Of a stretch of 64,000 nucleotides of DNA, positions 56,371-64,000 are shown piece after piece. The number at the start of each line of letters is the position of its first letter. Position 1 is the first letter of the stretch. Position numbers and translations under genes: made by a program. The DNA comes from Variovorax paradoxus_P (GTDB lineage Bacteria > Pseudomonadota > Gammaproteobacteria > Burkholderiales > Burkholderiaceae_C): NCBI RefSeq assembly GCF_050627025.1, contig NZ_CP192472.1; one strand, written 5' to 3'. The notes beneath the pieces are model-generated. The model did no database searches, had not been told where the DNA came from, and saw only the letters and a program-made list of their open reading frames with translations.

Positions 56371-57384
56371 ATGGTGCTTTCCATTGCCCGCTCAGTCGGC
56401 TTCGGGGGCGCCAACCTCCAGCAGGACGTCAGGTGCATCCAGGACCTGCTCAACCTGGTTCCCGGGCCGCGCGGCGGCCCGATGCCGCTCCTGGAATGCG
56501 ACGGCCTTTGCGGGCCGTTCACCATCGGTGCGATCCGCCAGTTCCAGAAGACTGCGGCCGTGCCGGTGGTCGACGGCCGCATCGACCCCATGGGCGCCAC
56601 GCTCAAGGCCATCGAGCAGTTGCTGAAGAGCCTGGGCATCACGCCGGGCGCAGTGCCCGTGATTGCGGGCATGAGCCCCGTGCGCGCAGCCATCGTGGCC
56701 ATGGCGCATTCGATGGTGGGCAGCGTGTCCGACCAATTCAGCGAAACCCGGCTTCCGCTGCCCGAAGGCGCCACCTCGCCCGCGCAGGTGCGGCGCGGCT
56801 GGCGCAACCTGCAGTCGTTTTTCGACGATGCGACCACGCCGGCTCCCAACTGGACCATTCCGCGCAACTTTCGCGGCGTGTGGGGCAAGCAGCACAAGGT
56901 TCCCAAGGCGCTCGGCGACCCGAACGACGGCATGCCCAACGACAAGGGCACCACCACGGGCGGCACCGACTGGTGCGGCATCTTCACCACCTGGGTGTGG
57001 CGCCGTGTCGGGCTCAACGTCATGTGGAACCCGACGGGCACCGTCAAGTTCAACATCTCCGGCGAGGCGGGCCGCATCGACGTGGCGCGCTCCGGCCAGC
57101 TGGACCCGAAGACAAAGAAGTTGCAGGTGATTGCGCCGCGCCCGGGCGATGTGTGCGGACTTTTCGGCACCCTGGCCCACCACCTGATCGTTGTGAGCGA
57201 ACCGGTCAATGGCGTTTTCCAGACCGTGAACGGGAACTCCGATTTCCAGGGCATCGTTGTGAAGCCTCACAACGTCAAGGAAGTGTTCTCGCTTTTTTCG
57301 CCGCACGACGACATCGTGCCCACCTTGGTTCCTCCACGCGGCACTTCGCTGGTGATGCCGCCGGGCGGCTGGCCTTCGTTCTGA
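56371..57384 (+). CDS. Candidate T6SS peptidoglycan-amidase effector
   Basis: A 337-residue protein without a signal peptide. Residues about 15-90 form a peptidoglycan-binding-like domain (LQQDVRCIQDLLNLVPGP, GPFTIGAIRQFQKTA). The C-terminal part (about 190-300) resembles a CHAP/NlpC-type cysteine peptidase: Cys202 in GGTDWCGIFTTWVWRRVGLN, His270/271 in LAHHLIVVSE and Asn in TVNGNSDF. It is encoded 11 nt after hcp, so delivery by the T6SS is likely. No immunity gene is adjacent on this strand. Alternative: a housekeeping hydrolase for T6SS assembly, but that would need export. Confidence 0.7.
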   Translation: MVLSIARSVGFGGANLQQDVRCIQDLLNLVPGPRGGPMPLLECDGLCGPFTIGAIRQFQKTAAVPVVDGRIDPMGATLKAIEQLLKSLGITPGAVPVIAGMSPVRAAIVAMAHSMVGSVSDQFSETRLPLPEGATSPAQVRRGWRNLQSFFDDATTPAPNWTIPRNFRGVWGKQHKVPKALGDPNDGMPNDKGTTTGGTDWCGIFTTWVWRRVGLNVMWNPTGTVKFNISGEAGRIDVARSGQLDPKTKKLQVIAPRPGDVCGLFGTLAHHLIVVSEPVNGVFQTVNGNSDFQGIVVKPHNVKEVFSLFSPHDDIVPTLVPPRGTSLVMPPGGWPSF

Positions 57385-57406
57385 CAGCGGCCGCCCCGGC
57401 CGCGCG

Positions 57407-58201
57407 TTATTCGCCCACGGGCGAATCGGGCCCCGGCTCCAGGAGCCGCGTCGCGTCGGCGTCTTCATCGATCACCCATAGCGTGAGCGCCGTGTAGTTG
57501 TCATGGCCCGGCTTGGCGTGCGCCCTGATCTGCGCATCGAGCAGCTCGGTCCACTGGCTGGGGGTTCGCGATGCGTGCAGCGTGTCGATCAGGCACTCGT
57601 CGCCCAGCGGCTCCCACACCCCGTCGCTGCACAGCAGCAGCACGTCGCCGGCCACAAGGCGCATGCGGTCGGACACGGTAATGTCGGGCGCCTCTTCCAC
57701 CGAGCCGAGCGCCGACAGCAGCATGTTGCGCTGCGGATGCAGGCGCGCGCCCTCCTCGTCGAGCATGCCGCCGGCCACCATCTGCTGCACCAGGCTGTGA
57801 TCGGTGGTGCGCGCTACCACGGCGCCGCCGCGAAACAGGTAGGCCCGGCTGTCGCCGCTGTGCACCCAGGCGAGCGCCTGCGTCTCCAGGTCGATGGCGG
57901 CAAACACCACCGTAGAGCGCATGCCGGCCAGCTTGCCGCCTTCGGACTGGCGCGCAACCACGTCCAGGTTGGCCTGCTCGACCAGCGCACGCAGGGTGGC
58001 TTCGTCCAGGCCGGGTGCGGCCGAAAAGCCGCCCAGCATGCTGCTGCGCGCAGTGGCGGCGGCCACGTCGCCGCCGCCGTGGCCGCCCGCACCGTCGGCC
58101 ACCAGGCAGGCGACGTAGCGCTCGTCGTGCCAGTGGCCGTGCACGTCTTCGTTGTAGTTGCGGCCGCCCTGCCGGGACAGCGTGACAATTTCGATTTCCA
58201 A
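57407..58201 (-). CDS. PP2C-type serine/threonine phosphatase of the T6SS
   Basis: A 264-residue metal-dependent phosphatase: VADGAGGHGGGDVAA, WVHSGDSRAYLFRGG, LLCSDGVWEPLGDE and KPGHDNYTALTLW, which hold the metal-binding Asp residues. In other T6SSs such PppA phosphatases reverse PpkA phosphorylation of the FHA protein. The tagH gene is 34 nt away on the same strand. No kinase gene is visible in the window. A GC-rich inverted repeat (GCGGCC/GGCCGC) separates it from the amidase gene. Confidence 0.88.
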   Translation of the reverse strand: MEIEIVTLSRQGGRNYNEDVHGHWHDERYVACLVADGAGGHGGGDVAAATARSSMLGGFSAAPGLDEATLRALVEQANLDVVARQSEGGKLAGMRSTVVFAAIDLETQALAWVHSGDSRAYLFRGGAVVARTTDHSLVQQMVAGGMLDEEGARLHPQRNMLLSALGSVEEAPDITVSDRMRLVAGDVLLLCSDGVWEPLGDECLIDTLHASRTPSQWTELLDAQIRAHAKPGHDNYTALTLWVIDEDADATRLLEPGPDSPVGE

Positions 58202-58235
58202 GCGCGGTGCCTTTTGCTTTGTGTCGGGGGTTCGG

Positions 58236-59942
58236 CTAGCTGCCGGACGGCGCGTCGGACTTCAGGCGCGCCATCTGTTCTTCGTAGGCCTCCAGGAAGG
58301 CCTTGCCGAAGAGGTTGTGGAAATCGTCCTCGGCCTCGCTCGCAATGCCGCCGTAGAGCGCCACGAACTGGTCCCAGAGCTTGGCCTTGCGGTTGGCGCT
58401 GAAGAGTGCGTCCAGCGCCGACCTGGCGCTGATCTTCTTCTCGAGCTCGTCGGGCTCGAACCGCGCAATGACGTGCGCCAGCGCCGCGCGCATGCCCACC
58501 ATCACGCCGAACTGGTGCGCGCGCAGGTCGTTGAAGGCATCGCGCATTGCGGCCTCCGGCGGCATGAAACCGCGCACACCGGGCCCCAGCAGGTGCGCAA
58601 GCGCCACCTCCACCGTGGGCGAGAACTTGAGCGGGTTGTTGGCCTGAGAGGCGATCATCGTCACCTCTGCCCGCACCTCGCGCTTGAACTCCTGGCGCGT
58701 GAGGAGCAGCTGCAGAGTGCCTTCGGTGGCACTGCGAAGAATGGTGCCGATGCGTTCCATGAGGCCGGGCGTGAGCATCTCCGGCGGCTGGTGGGTGCTG
58801 GCCAGGCCGCGCAGGAAGGCCGCGAGCAGTTCGTCGTCGGAGGCGCTGCGCTGCACGGCGGTCGCCGCGGGCGCTGCGGCTTTGGCGACCGGTGCCGGCG
58901 TGGGTTGCGCCCGGGCAACTTGCGGTGAGGCCGGCAAAGGCGGCACCAGCGGTTCGATCGGATCGTCGAGCAGCGAAACCTCGGGCCCGCTGATACGGAT
59001 CGGCTGGCCCGTGACGTCGTCGAACTGCGGCAGCTCCGGCTTGGGCCGCGGCGCTTCGATTGCCCGGGGCGGCGTAAAGCCGAACTGGTCGATGGGCAGG
59101 TGATCGGCACGCGGTACCGGCGAGGCAGGCGCCGCACGCTGCAGCGCCGCCAGCGGATCGGCATCGGAAGCCGTGTTGGGCTGCAGGAGCGGATCCGCCA
59201 GCGGAGAAAGCGCGAGCGGATCGCCGCCGATGCCGCCACCGCCTCCCATGCCGCCGAACAGCTCGTCGATGCCGGCCGCCTTGCCGCCCGCGGGCGGTGC
59301 GCCAAGATCGGAAAAATCGTCGAGTGCACCAAGCCCGCCCGCAGGTGCCGGCGAAGAAGGCGTGGGCCCCAGCAGGTTGGCGAACGGATCGATCTGCGCA
59401 GCCTGCGCATTGCGTGAGCCGTCTTGCATCGGATCGGCGAACAACAGCGAATCGGCAGCCGCTGGCGAAGCCGAGGGCGATGCCTTGGCCGCGGGTGCCG
59501 GTGCTGCCGGCGGCGCAAGGCCCGCCAGCAAGTCGGCAAAAGGATCGTCGCTCGAGGTCGATGCCACGGATGCCGCTACGGGGGCTTTCATCACCGTGTT
59601 CGGCACCGCCAGCGAAGGCGCGGCAGCGCCGGCCATCGCGCGCACGCGAAGCTCGAAGCTGCCCACCACCAGTTGCGTTCCGTCGGTGAGCGGTGCTTCC
59701 TTGCCCGAGCCCAGCGGCACGCCGTTGCACTGCATCGGATTGCTGCCCCTGTCGATCACGAAGTACTGGCCGTCGCGGCACAGCACCTGCGCATGCACGC
59801 GCGACACGGTGCGGTCGGGGTCGTCGAGCACCAGCGTGTTGGTGTCCGCACGTCCGATGGTGCCCCCGTTGGGGCCGAAATCGGCGGCAATGGCCTGCCC
59901 CGCCGGGGCGCCTTGCCGGGTGATGACAGCGATATGAATCAT
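58236..59942 (-). CDS. tagH: T6SS-associated FHA-domain protein TagH
   Basis: A 568-residue protein. The N-terminal FHA domain (about 1-100) has IGRADTNTLVLDDPDRTVSR with the phosphothreonine-binding Arg/Ser/His set VSRVHAQV. A long Ala/Pro-rich linker leads to the conserved C-terminal TagH domain (about 370-568: RAEVTMIASQANNPLKFSPT, RDAFNDLRAHQFGVMVGMRA). FHA signalling links it to the phosphatase next door. The start at 59942 begins the FHA domain directly. Confidence 0.9.
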   Translation of the reverse strand: MIHIAVITRQGAPAGQAIAADFGPNGGTIGRADTNTLVLDDPDRTVSRVHAQVLCRDGQYFVIDRGSNPMQCNGVPLGSGKEAPLTDGTQLVVGSFELRVRAMAGAAAPSLAVPNTVMKAPVAASVASTSSDDPFADLLAGLAPPAAPAPAAKASPSASPAAADSLLFADPMQDGSRNAQAAQIDPFANLLGPTPSSPAPAGGLGALDDFSDLGAPPAGGKAAGIDELFGGMGGGGGIGGDPLALSPLADPLLQPNTASDADPLAALQRAAPASPVPRADHLPIDQFGFTPPRAIEAPRPKPELPQFDDVTGQPIRISGPEVSLLDDPIEPLVPPLPASPQVARAQPTPAPVAKAAAPAATAVQRSASDDELLAAFLRGLASTHQPPEMLTPGLMERIGTILRSATEGTLQLLLTRQEFKREVRAEVTMIASQANNPLKFSPTVEVALAHLLGPGVRGFMPPEAAMRDAFNDLRAHQFGVMVGMRAALAHVIARFEPDELEKKISARSALDALFSANRKAKLWDQFVALYGGIASEAEDDFHNLFGKAFLEAYEEQMARLKSDAPSGS

Positions 59943-60074
59943 GAATCGGCCCCCGGGGCTGCGCCCGAACATGGCTCGCGCAAGCACGAGCCCAAAAACT
60001 CAGAAGGAGTATTCATTCCGGGGGGCCGCTTGGCAATCTCGCCTTAAGAGGTATGCCTTTGTTGCAGCGGCGCT

Positions 60075-61328
60075 TCAGGCCACGCTGTCGAGCCAGCGCC
60101 GCTGCCGCCACGCGGGCGCGCTGGTGGCAAACAACGGCGCGCGCGGCTCCAGCAGGCACAGGTGCAGCGCAGCCGCCACGCGCTGCCGCTGGAAGCCTTC
60201 GCGCAGCACCTTCGTGCAACCCTCGAGCGAGACCGGTTGCCCCATGAAGAGCCGCACGCCGGGTGCGAAGCGCGCACCATTCTTCGCCCACCAGGCGCGA
60301 ACCTTTTCTACGTCGGGCCAGGGCAGCGCAATGTCTTCGGGGAGCTCGACGTTCTCGTCGTCGGGGTCGTCGGTGGGGCCGTCCTCGAAACCGTCGGGCG
60401 GCATGGTTTCCATCTGTTCCAGGTTGAAGTCGACGCCCGTGATGGTGACGAACGCTTCGGCCGCAATGCGTGCGACGGCCGGCTGCGTCATCTGCTCGAT
60501 GAGCCAGGGCACATAGCGCGCGTCGCCGATGAAGCCCGAACCGATGATGCGCAGGCGCTGCACTTCGGGCAGGGTGCCGCTCTCGAGCAGGAGTTCGTGG
60601 CCCGACACGACCTCGACCGCCTGCAGCGCCAGCTGGAAGGCGCGCGGCTGGCGCGGCCCGCTCTTCAGCGCAAAAGCCGCAAGCGCGTCCAGCGCCTGCG
60701 CCCGGTCGCCAAGCAGCACTGCCGCCCATGCAGCCCAGAAGCGCAACTCGGGCTTGGCCTCGCCGAGCAGCGCCAGGGCCTGGGGCAACAGGTCGGCGCG
60801 GCCCAGTTCGCCGGCCGCACGCAGCACGCGCACGCGCACGCTGTCGGGCGCATCCATGAGCAGTTGACCGAGCAGCGCCCCCGGATCGCGTCGATGCAAT
60901 GCGCAGGCGGCAACGCCAAGTTTTCGCGCGAGCGGCGAGGCGTCTTCGAGCAACGCCTTGACGCGCCCGCCGAGCTGCTCCGGCTCGACCCAGCCGACGG
61001 CAGACATCAATCCGGGCACGACTTCGGGCAGGTCCTTGGCGCGCTCGACCAGGTCGTCGAAGCGGCTATCGACTGCTTCGATGGCGAGCACTGCGGCGAC
61101 GAAGAAGTCTTCGGGGCCTTCGTTGTCGGTCAATGCGAGTGCGTGCTGCCAGCCTTCTTCGCCGGCAACGCGCAAGCCGTCGATGTGGGCGGCAAGGCGT
61201 TCGTCCAGGTCGGCAAACTGCCGGGGCGAATAGTTGGGTGCGTGAACCGCGCTTGCGCGCTGCAGCCAGAGGAAGGAGGCTTCGTCTGCGTGTTCGGCGA
61301 CGATGAGAGGCAGCGTTTCAGCGTCCAC
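60075..61328 (-). CDS. TIGR02270 family T6SS-associated protein
   Basis: A 417-residue helical repeat-like protein: PLIVAEHADEASFLWLQRAS, GEEGWQHALALTDNEGPEDF, and many Ala/Leu helical pairs (LRFWAAWAAVLLGDRAQALD). It matches the TIGR02270 group that neighbours vgrG-linked effector genes in Burkholderiales T6SS loci. HEAT-like repeats suggest a chaperone or adaptor. It is 12 nt downstream of the next gene on the same strand. Confidence 0.8.
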   Translation of the reverse strand: MDAETLPLIVAEHADEASFLWLQRASAVHAPNYSPRQFADLDERLAAHIDGLRVAGEEGWQHALALTDNEGPEDFFVAAVLAIEAVDSRFDDLVERAKDLPEVVPGLMSAVGWVEPEQLGGRVKALLEDASPLARKLGVAACALHRRDPGALLGQLLMDAPDSVRVRVLRAAGELGRADLLPQALALLGEAKPELRFWAAWAAVLLGDRAQALDALAAFALKSGPRQPRAFQLALQAVEVVSGHELLLESGTLPEVQRLRIIGSGFIGDARYVPWLIEQMTQPAVARIAAEAFVTITGVDFNLEQMETMPPDGFEDGPTDDPDDENVELPEDIALPWPDVEKVRAWWAKNGARFAPGVRLFMGQPVSLEGCTKVLREGFQRQRVAAALHLCLLEPRAPLFATSAPAWRQRRWLDSVA

Positions 61329-61340
61329 GGAACAGACTCC

Positions 61341-62051
61341 TTACTCGAAATGCAATCGCACGATGGGCAGCTTCTGGTGCCAGGCGCAGCACAGATTGAC
61401 GATGAGATCCCACGCTTCGGCGTCGGCCTTGTCCCAGATCCATTCGTGATAGTGGATCGTGCGCGGATCATTGAACATCGCCTGCGCGCCGCTGACTTCC
61501 ACTGCGTCGTCGGGATCATTGGGGTAGGCAAGGGTCAACGCGTCCCACAGCGCAAGAGTTTCGAGCAGGCCCTGCCGGAGTTCGGGCGGCACCGGCTGCG
61601 CAAATTCGATCTCGACCAACAACGCGTAGTTGCCGCCCATGTCCTCGGGAAACTCGACTTCGAAGGGCGGCTCTTCCGGAGCGGCCGGACGCACGCCTCT
61701 ATCGCGGAGCAAGTCAAGCTCGCGCTGGCCCAGCATGGCACGCGCCGCACGAAGAAAGACCTCATGTTGGCGGCAATCCGCGAGCATGCCACCCAGCACA
61801 TCCAGGGCGGTAACGGGAAGATCCTCGACTTGCAGCCGCGCCTGCACAGACGCACCAACGGCACGAAGCTCGACCGGGGCAGAGGAGAGTCGCCTCCCTG
61901 GAAAGAAAAACCCGGCGTCGATCGCATCAAGAAAGACGCGAATGCGCCGCTCGACGAGCGCGACCGATCCTTCGGGGCCGTGCTCCAGCGCGGCCTGCAA
62001 CAGAAGCTGGCCGCTGTAACGCTCAGACGAAGAAACGTCGAAGCCAGTCAT
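61341..62051 (-). CDS. Hypothetical protein of the T6SS effector module
   Basis: A 236-residue soluble protein. I do not recognise a named family. Tryptophan-rich C-terminal part: IHYHEWIWDKADAEAWDLIV, NLCCAWHQKLPIVRLHFE. It starts at 62051 (MTGFDVSSS), overlapping the DUF3396 stop by 29 nt. Its position between a DUF3396 gene and a TIGR02270 gene suggests an adaptor or immunity-related role; this is inference. Confidence 0.55.
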   Translation of the reverse strand: MTGFDVSSSERYSGQLLLQAALEHGPEGSVALVERRIRVFLDAIDAGFFFPGRRLSSAPVELRAVGASVQARLQVEDLPVTALDVLGGMLADCRQHEVFLRAARAMLGQRELDLLRDRGVRPAAPEEPPFEVEFPEDMGGNYALLVEIEFAQPVPPELRQGLLETLALWDALTLAYPNDPDDAVEVSGAQAMFNDPRTIHYHEWIWDKADAEAWDLIVNLCCAWHQKLPIVRLHFE

Positions 62052-62937
62052 ATGCGCGCTCTTCGGACATGCCTTTGATATATATCTGGTCCAAAGCCTC
62101 GTCGGGTGCCACCACCGGGGCGACAAGCTTGCCCACGGCGCCATATGGCGGCACGGTGTCCTGCCGGTTCAGGTCGCCGATCTGCGGCGCATCGCCGGCG
62201 CGCAAGATCACGCCGGCCTTGCCCAACGCAAGCGCCGAAACCCTCGCAGGCGCTCTTTGCTCGAGGGCTGCCAGACCGCCAAGCGCCGCCGCCGCGTCGG
62301 CGCCGAGGAAGGTTAACCAATTGACGGCCGCTACACCGTGCTGCGCCCCATTCGACATGCGCAAGGCGTCCCCGTAGCCGAGGCCTGGATACCGCAGCAT
62401 CAGCGGGATCGACCATTGGAGAACCTCCCGATCCACCAGGGAATCCGCGTCTTCCCAGAGCAAGGAGTAGCCGGCATATCCACTGCTGAGCGGGAATTCG
62501 GCGAGCGCCTCCTGAGCCAGCGCAATCACCTGATCGGGTTGATCGCCCCACCGGGCAGGTAGCGCCATCCGCAGCACAAAGCGCGGCGGATCCAGCGGCC
62601 CCGCCAACGACATCCGTATTGAGGGTGACTGGATCTGGCCGGCCTTCTTGCCCGAATGCGCCCGGTGGCTCAGTAATTTAGTTGCGAGCATGCCGGAGTC
62701 CGAGAACCAATGATCCGGTCCCTCGATCGCCTTGGCATCGTTGGCGCGGAAGCGCTTCATGTCGCCAGTGCGATAGAAACGCTGCTGATTGCCAAAGGCA
62801 TCCATGTACACGCGCAGAAATCGCGCTAGGCCCGCGCCAATGTTCTCAGGCACGCCGTAGGCAAACGCAACGATCTCGACGCAGGGCGTTGCCACGCTTT
62901 CGCCATCATCCGTCAGTGTGAACAGGGCCTCATCCAT
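62023..62937 (-). CDS. DUF3396 (type VI immunity family) protein
   Basis: A 304-residue cytoplasmic protein. The DUF3396 pattern is seen in GDMKRFRANDAKAIEGPDHW, MSLAGPLDPPRFVLRMALPA and GYAGYSLLWEDADSLVDREV, with a terminal aromatic tail. The family contains immunity proteins of T6SS effectors. It is 12 nt downstream of the PAAR-like toxin gene, the usual toxin-immunity order. Confidence 0.8.
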   Translation of the reverse strand: MDEALFTLTDDGESVATPCVEIVAFAYGVPENIGAGLARFLRVYMDAFGNQQRFYRTGDMKRFRANDAKAIEGPDHWFSDSGMLATKLLSHRAHSGKKAGQIQSPSIRMSLAGPLDPPRFVLRMALPARWGDQPDQVIALAQEALAEFPLSSGYAGYSLLWEDADSLVDREVLQWSIPLMLRYPGLGYGDALRMSNGAQHGVAAVNWLTFLGADAAAALGGLAALEQRAPARVSALALGKAGVILRAGDAPQIGDLNRQDTVPPYGAVGKLVAPVVAPDEALDQIYIKGMSEERAYDWLRRFFV

Positions 62938-62949
62938 AAGTTTTTCCTT

Positions 62950-63852
62950 TCAGGTACACAGGCAGTCGGCGCCTTTGGCATCCTTTGCCCCTTTTTTCCT
63001 GACCTTCATCTCCGTCAGCTTCTTGTCCGTCGCCGGGTTGGTTTTTCGCAGCATGTCTTGATTGTCGGTAGGCGAGTCATTGGGAAACTTCACCTCGACG
63101 ATATGCTTCACATCGACAAGCGTCAGCGCTTTTTTCCCAACGGCTTTCGCCGCATCGACCAGCAAGATGTCCCACCTGGCATATCCCAAGCCGCTGTTGA
63201 TATCCATGCCGTGCTTGCCAATGAGTTTCCCACTCTTCAAATCCTGCGAAACCTCCGTGAGCAGGCCTGGTTTGCTGCCACGCGGCTTGGGATCGACGAT
63301 GTTGCGCATGCGGCGCTGGTACTGGTCGGTCGACGACTTTCCTGGCGGTAGTTTGGCGTCAGCCGCCTCCTTTTCTTTGAGGGCCTGGCACGCGGCTTCG
63401 CAGAGCTCTTTCGCCATGGCGTCCCCCAGTGCATCGATCAACGGCTGCTGCGCCTCCCCGCCCAGATTGGCCGCGTTTTCCGAGTTGTGGAACATCTTGT
63501 CCGTAAGCCGGGCCGCGCTCTTGCCGTCCATCTTCACGTCGAAGGAATAAAGAATCCAGGTGGCCTCCTTCATGAAAGTGCTGGACTTCACCCCGCCGGC
63601 CACGCCCGCGTTGTCGCCGTTGGAAATGGCGAACTTCGAACCCTTGTTCGCAGCCATCGCCTTGTCGCCCTTGACGGTGGTGGTGCCGCTCGACAGCGTG
63701 ATCGAGTTGGCGATGTTCGGGTAGGGAACCGGCACGGGACCGCCAGGGCTCGGCGTCTTGCACACGTCGGGGATGGTCGCGGTGCTGATGCCGATGCTGA
63801 ACTTGTGCACCAGCGTGAGACTGGTGCCGTTGACCCTGATGGTGAGCGGCAT
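62950..63852 (-). CDS. PAAR-like (DUF4150) protein with C-terminal VRR-Nuc-type nuclease toxin
   Basis: A 300-residue protein. Residues 1-135 match DUF4150/PAAR-like spike-tip proteins (IPDVCKTPSPGGPVPVPYPN, FMKEATWILYSFDVKMDGKS). The C-terminal domain (about 165-300) has a PD-(D/E)XK/VRR-Nuc pattern: Asp228 in YARWDILLVDA, Glu253 and Lys255 in HIVEVKFPNDSPTDNQ, with a Gln265 typical of VRR-Nuc. It is a likely DNase effector that sits on the VgrG spike. The terminal DCLCT is Cys-rich. Base composition is a little lower in GC than its neighbours, consistent with module exchange. Confidence 0.72.
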   Translation of the reverse strand: MPLTIRVNGTSLTLVHKFSIGISTATIPDVCKTPSPGGPVPVPYPNIANSITLSSGTTTVKGDKAMAANKGSKFAISNGDNAGVAGGVKSSTFMKEATWILYSFDVKMDGKSAARLTDKMFHNSENAANLGGEAQQPLIDALGDAMAKELCEAACQALKEKEAADAKLPPGKSSTDQYQRRMRNIVDPKPRGSKPGLLTEVSQDLKSGKLIGKHGMDINSGLGYARWDILLVDAAKAVGKKALTLVDVKHIVEVKFPNDSPTDNQDMLRKTNPATDKKLTEMKVRKKGAKDAKGADCLCT

Positions 63853-63855
63853 GGC

Positions 63856-64000
63856 TCAGCCTCTCAGCGGTTCGGCGCCGCGCACCAGCACCGCCCCGCG
63901 CTCGCCCGACTCGGAACTGCCCCACACCATCGACAGCGGTCCGTTGGCATAGCGCTTGCGGCTTGCGATGACGGCCAATGCCACGTGCAGCAGTGAACCC
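63856..64000 (-). CDS. C-terminal end of a gene upstream of the PAAR-like toxin
   Basis: An open frame of 47 codons running to the window edge and stopping at 63856, 3 nt before the PAAR gene: LLHVALAVIASRKRYANGPL and SMVWGSSESGERGAVLVRG. The sequence resembles the C-terminus of beta-ketoacyl-synthase-like proteins that accompany T6SS effector modules, but too little is visible to be sure. Confidence 0.5.
   Translation of the reverse strand, partial: GSLLHVALAVIASRKRYANGPLSMVWGSSESGERGAVLVRGAEPLRG

Overview
The window is a continuous, high-GC bacterial chromosome segment from a betaproteobacterium. The clearest taxonomic evidence is the block tRNA-Tyr, tRNA-Gly, tRNA-Thr, tuf, tRNA-Trp, secE, nusG, rplK, rplA, rplJ, rplL, rpoB, rpoC. 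The split trp operon, many small acidic or stress-type proteins and the style of the type VI secretion cluster point to Comamonadaceae, most likely a Variovorax-like organism. The genus is an inference. There is no IS element, integrase or CRISPR array. About 90% of the window is coding.

Layout. 1-9.4 kb holds accessory metabolism on both strands: the start of an amylo-alpha-1,6-glucosidase-like gene behind a family 4 glycosyltransferase, a DksA/TraR zinc-finger protein, an unrecognised 467-residue protein, an MscS channel, a methyltransferase, a DUF427/hydrolase pair, and a chemoreceptor without a periplasmic sensing domain. 9.6-11.4 kb is a small accessory patch. It has a structured leader that looks like a phage C4-type antisense RNA, a 113-residue unknown protein, and a Phd/YefM-like antitoxin plus zeta-type kinase toxin with a palindromic operator, closed by a bidirectional terminator.

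11.4-17.4 kb carries tRNA-Phe and, read leftward, a LemA-like gene, rsmB, a DUF4390 gene, an NtrY-like kinase and an NtrX-like regulator that lacks the AAA+ domain. 17.4-31.5 kb is the transcription/translation super-operon, all on the minus strand, with regulatory RNA hairpins between genes. 31.5-38.6 kb holds ung and the trp genes in transcription order trpE, a GxxExxY gene, trpG, ltaE, a LysE-family exporter, trpD, trpC, ung. A short ORF with two Trp codons, a possible trpL leader peptide, lies ahead of trpE.

38.6-49.2 kb has a chalcone-isomerase-like secreted protein, gph, and a 1615-residue autotransporter that combines a haemagglutinin-type N-terminal domain with its own beta-barrel. 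It also has a cluster of small stress-type proteins whose divergent promoter regions share an exact 18-nt sequence, a crystallin-fold lipoprotein and a NarL-type regulator.

49.4 kb to the end is part of a type VI secretion system: tssL fused to DUF4384, a truncated tssM-like gene, tssJ, tssA, tssB, tssC, hcp and a candidate peptidoglycan-amidase effector. The minus strand carries a PP2C phosphatase, the FHA protein TagH, a TIGR02270 protein, a DUF3396 immunity-like protein and a PAAR-like protein (DUF4150) with a C-terminal VRR-Nuc/PD-(D/E)XK nuclease toxin. tssE, tssF, tssG, tssH, tssK, full-length tssM and vgrG are not in the window. The most interesting candidates are the C4-like RNA, the two T6SS effectors and the shortened TssM-like protein.
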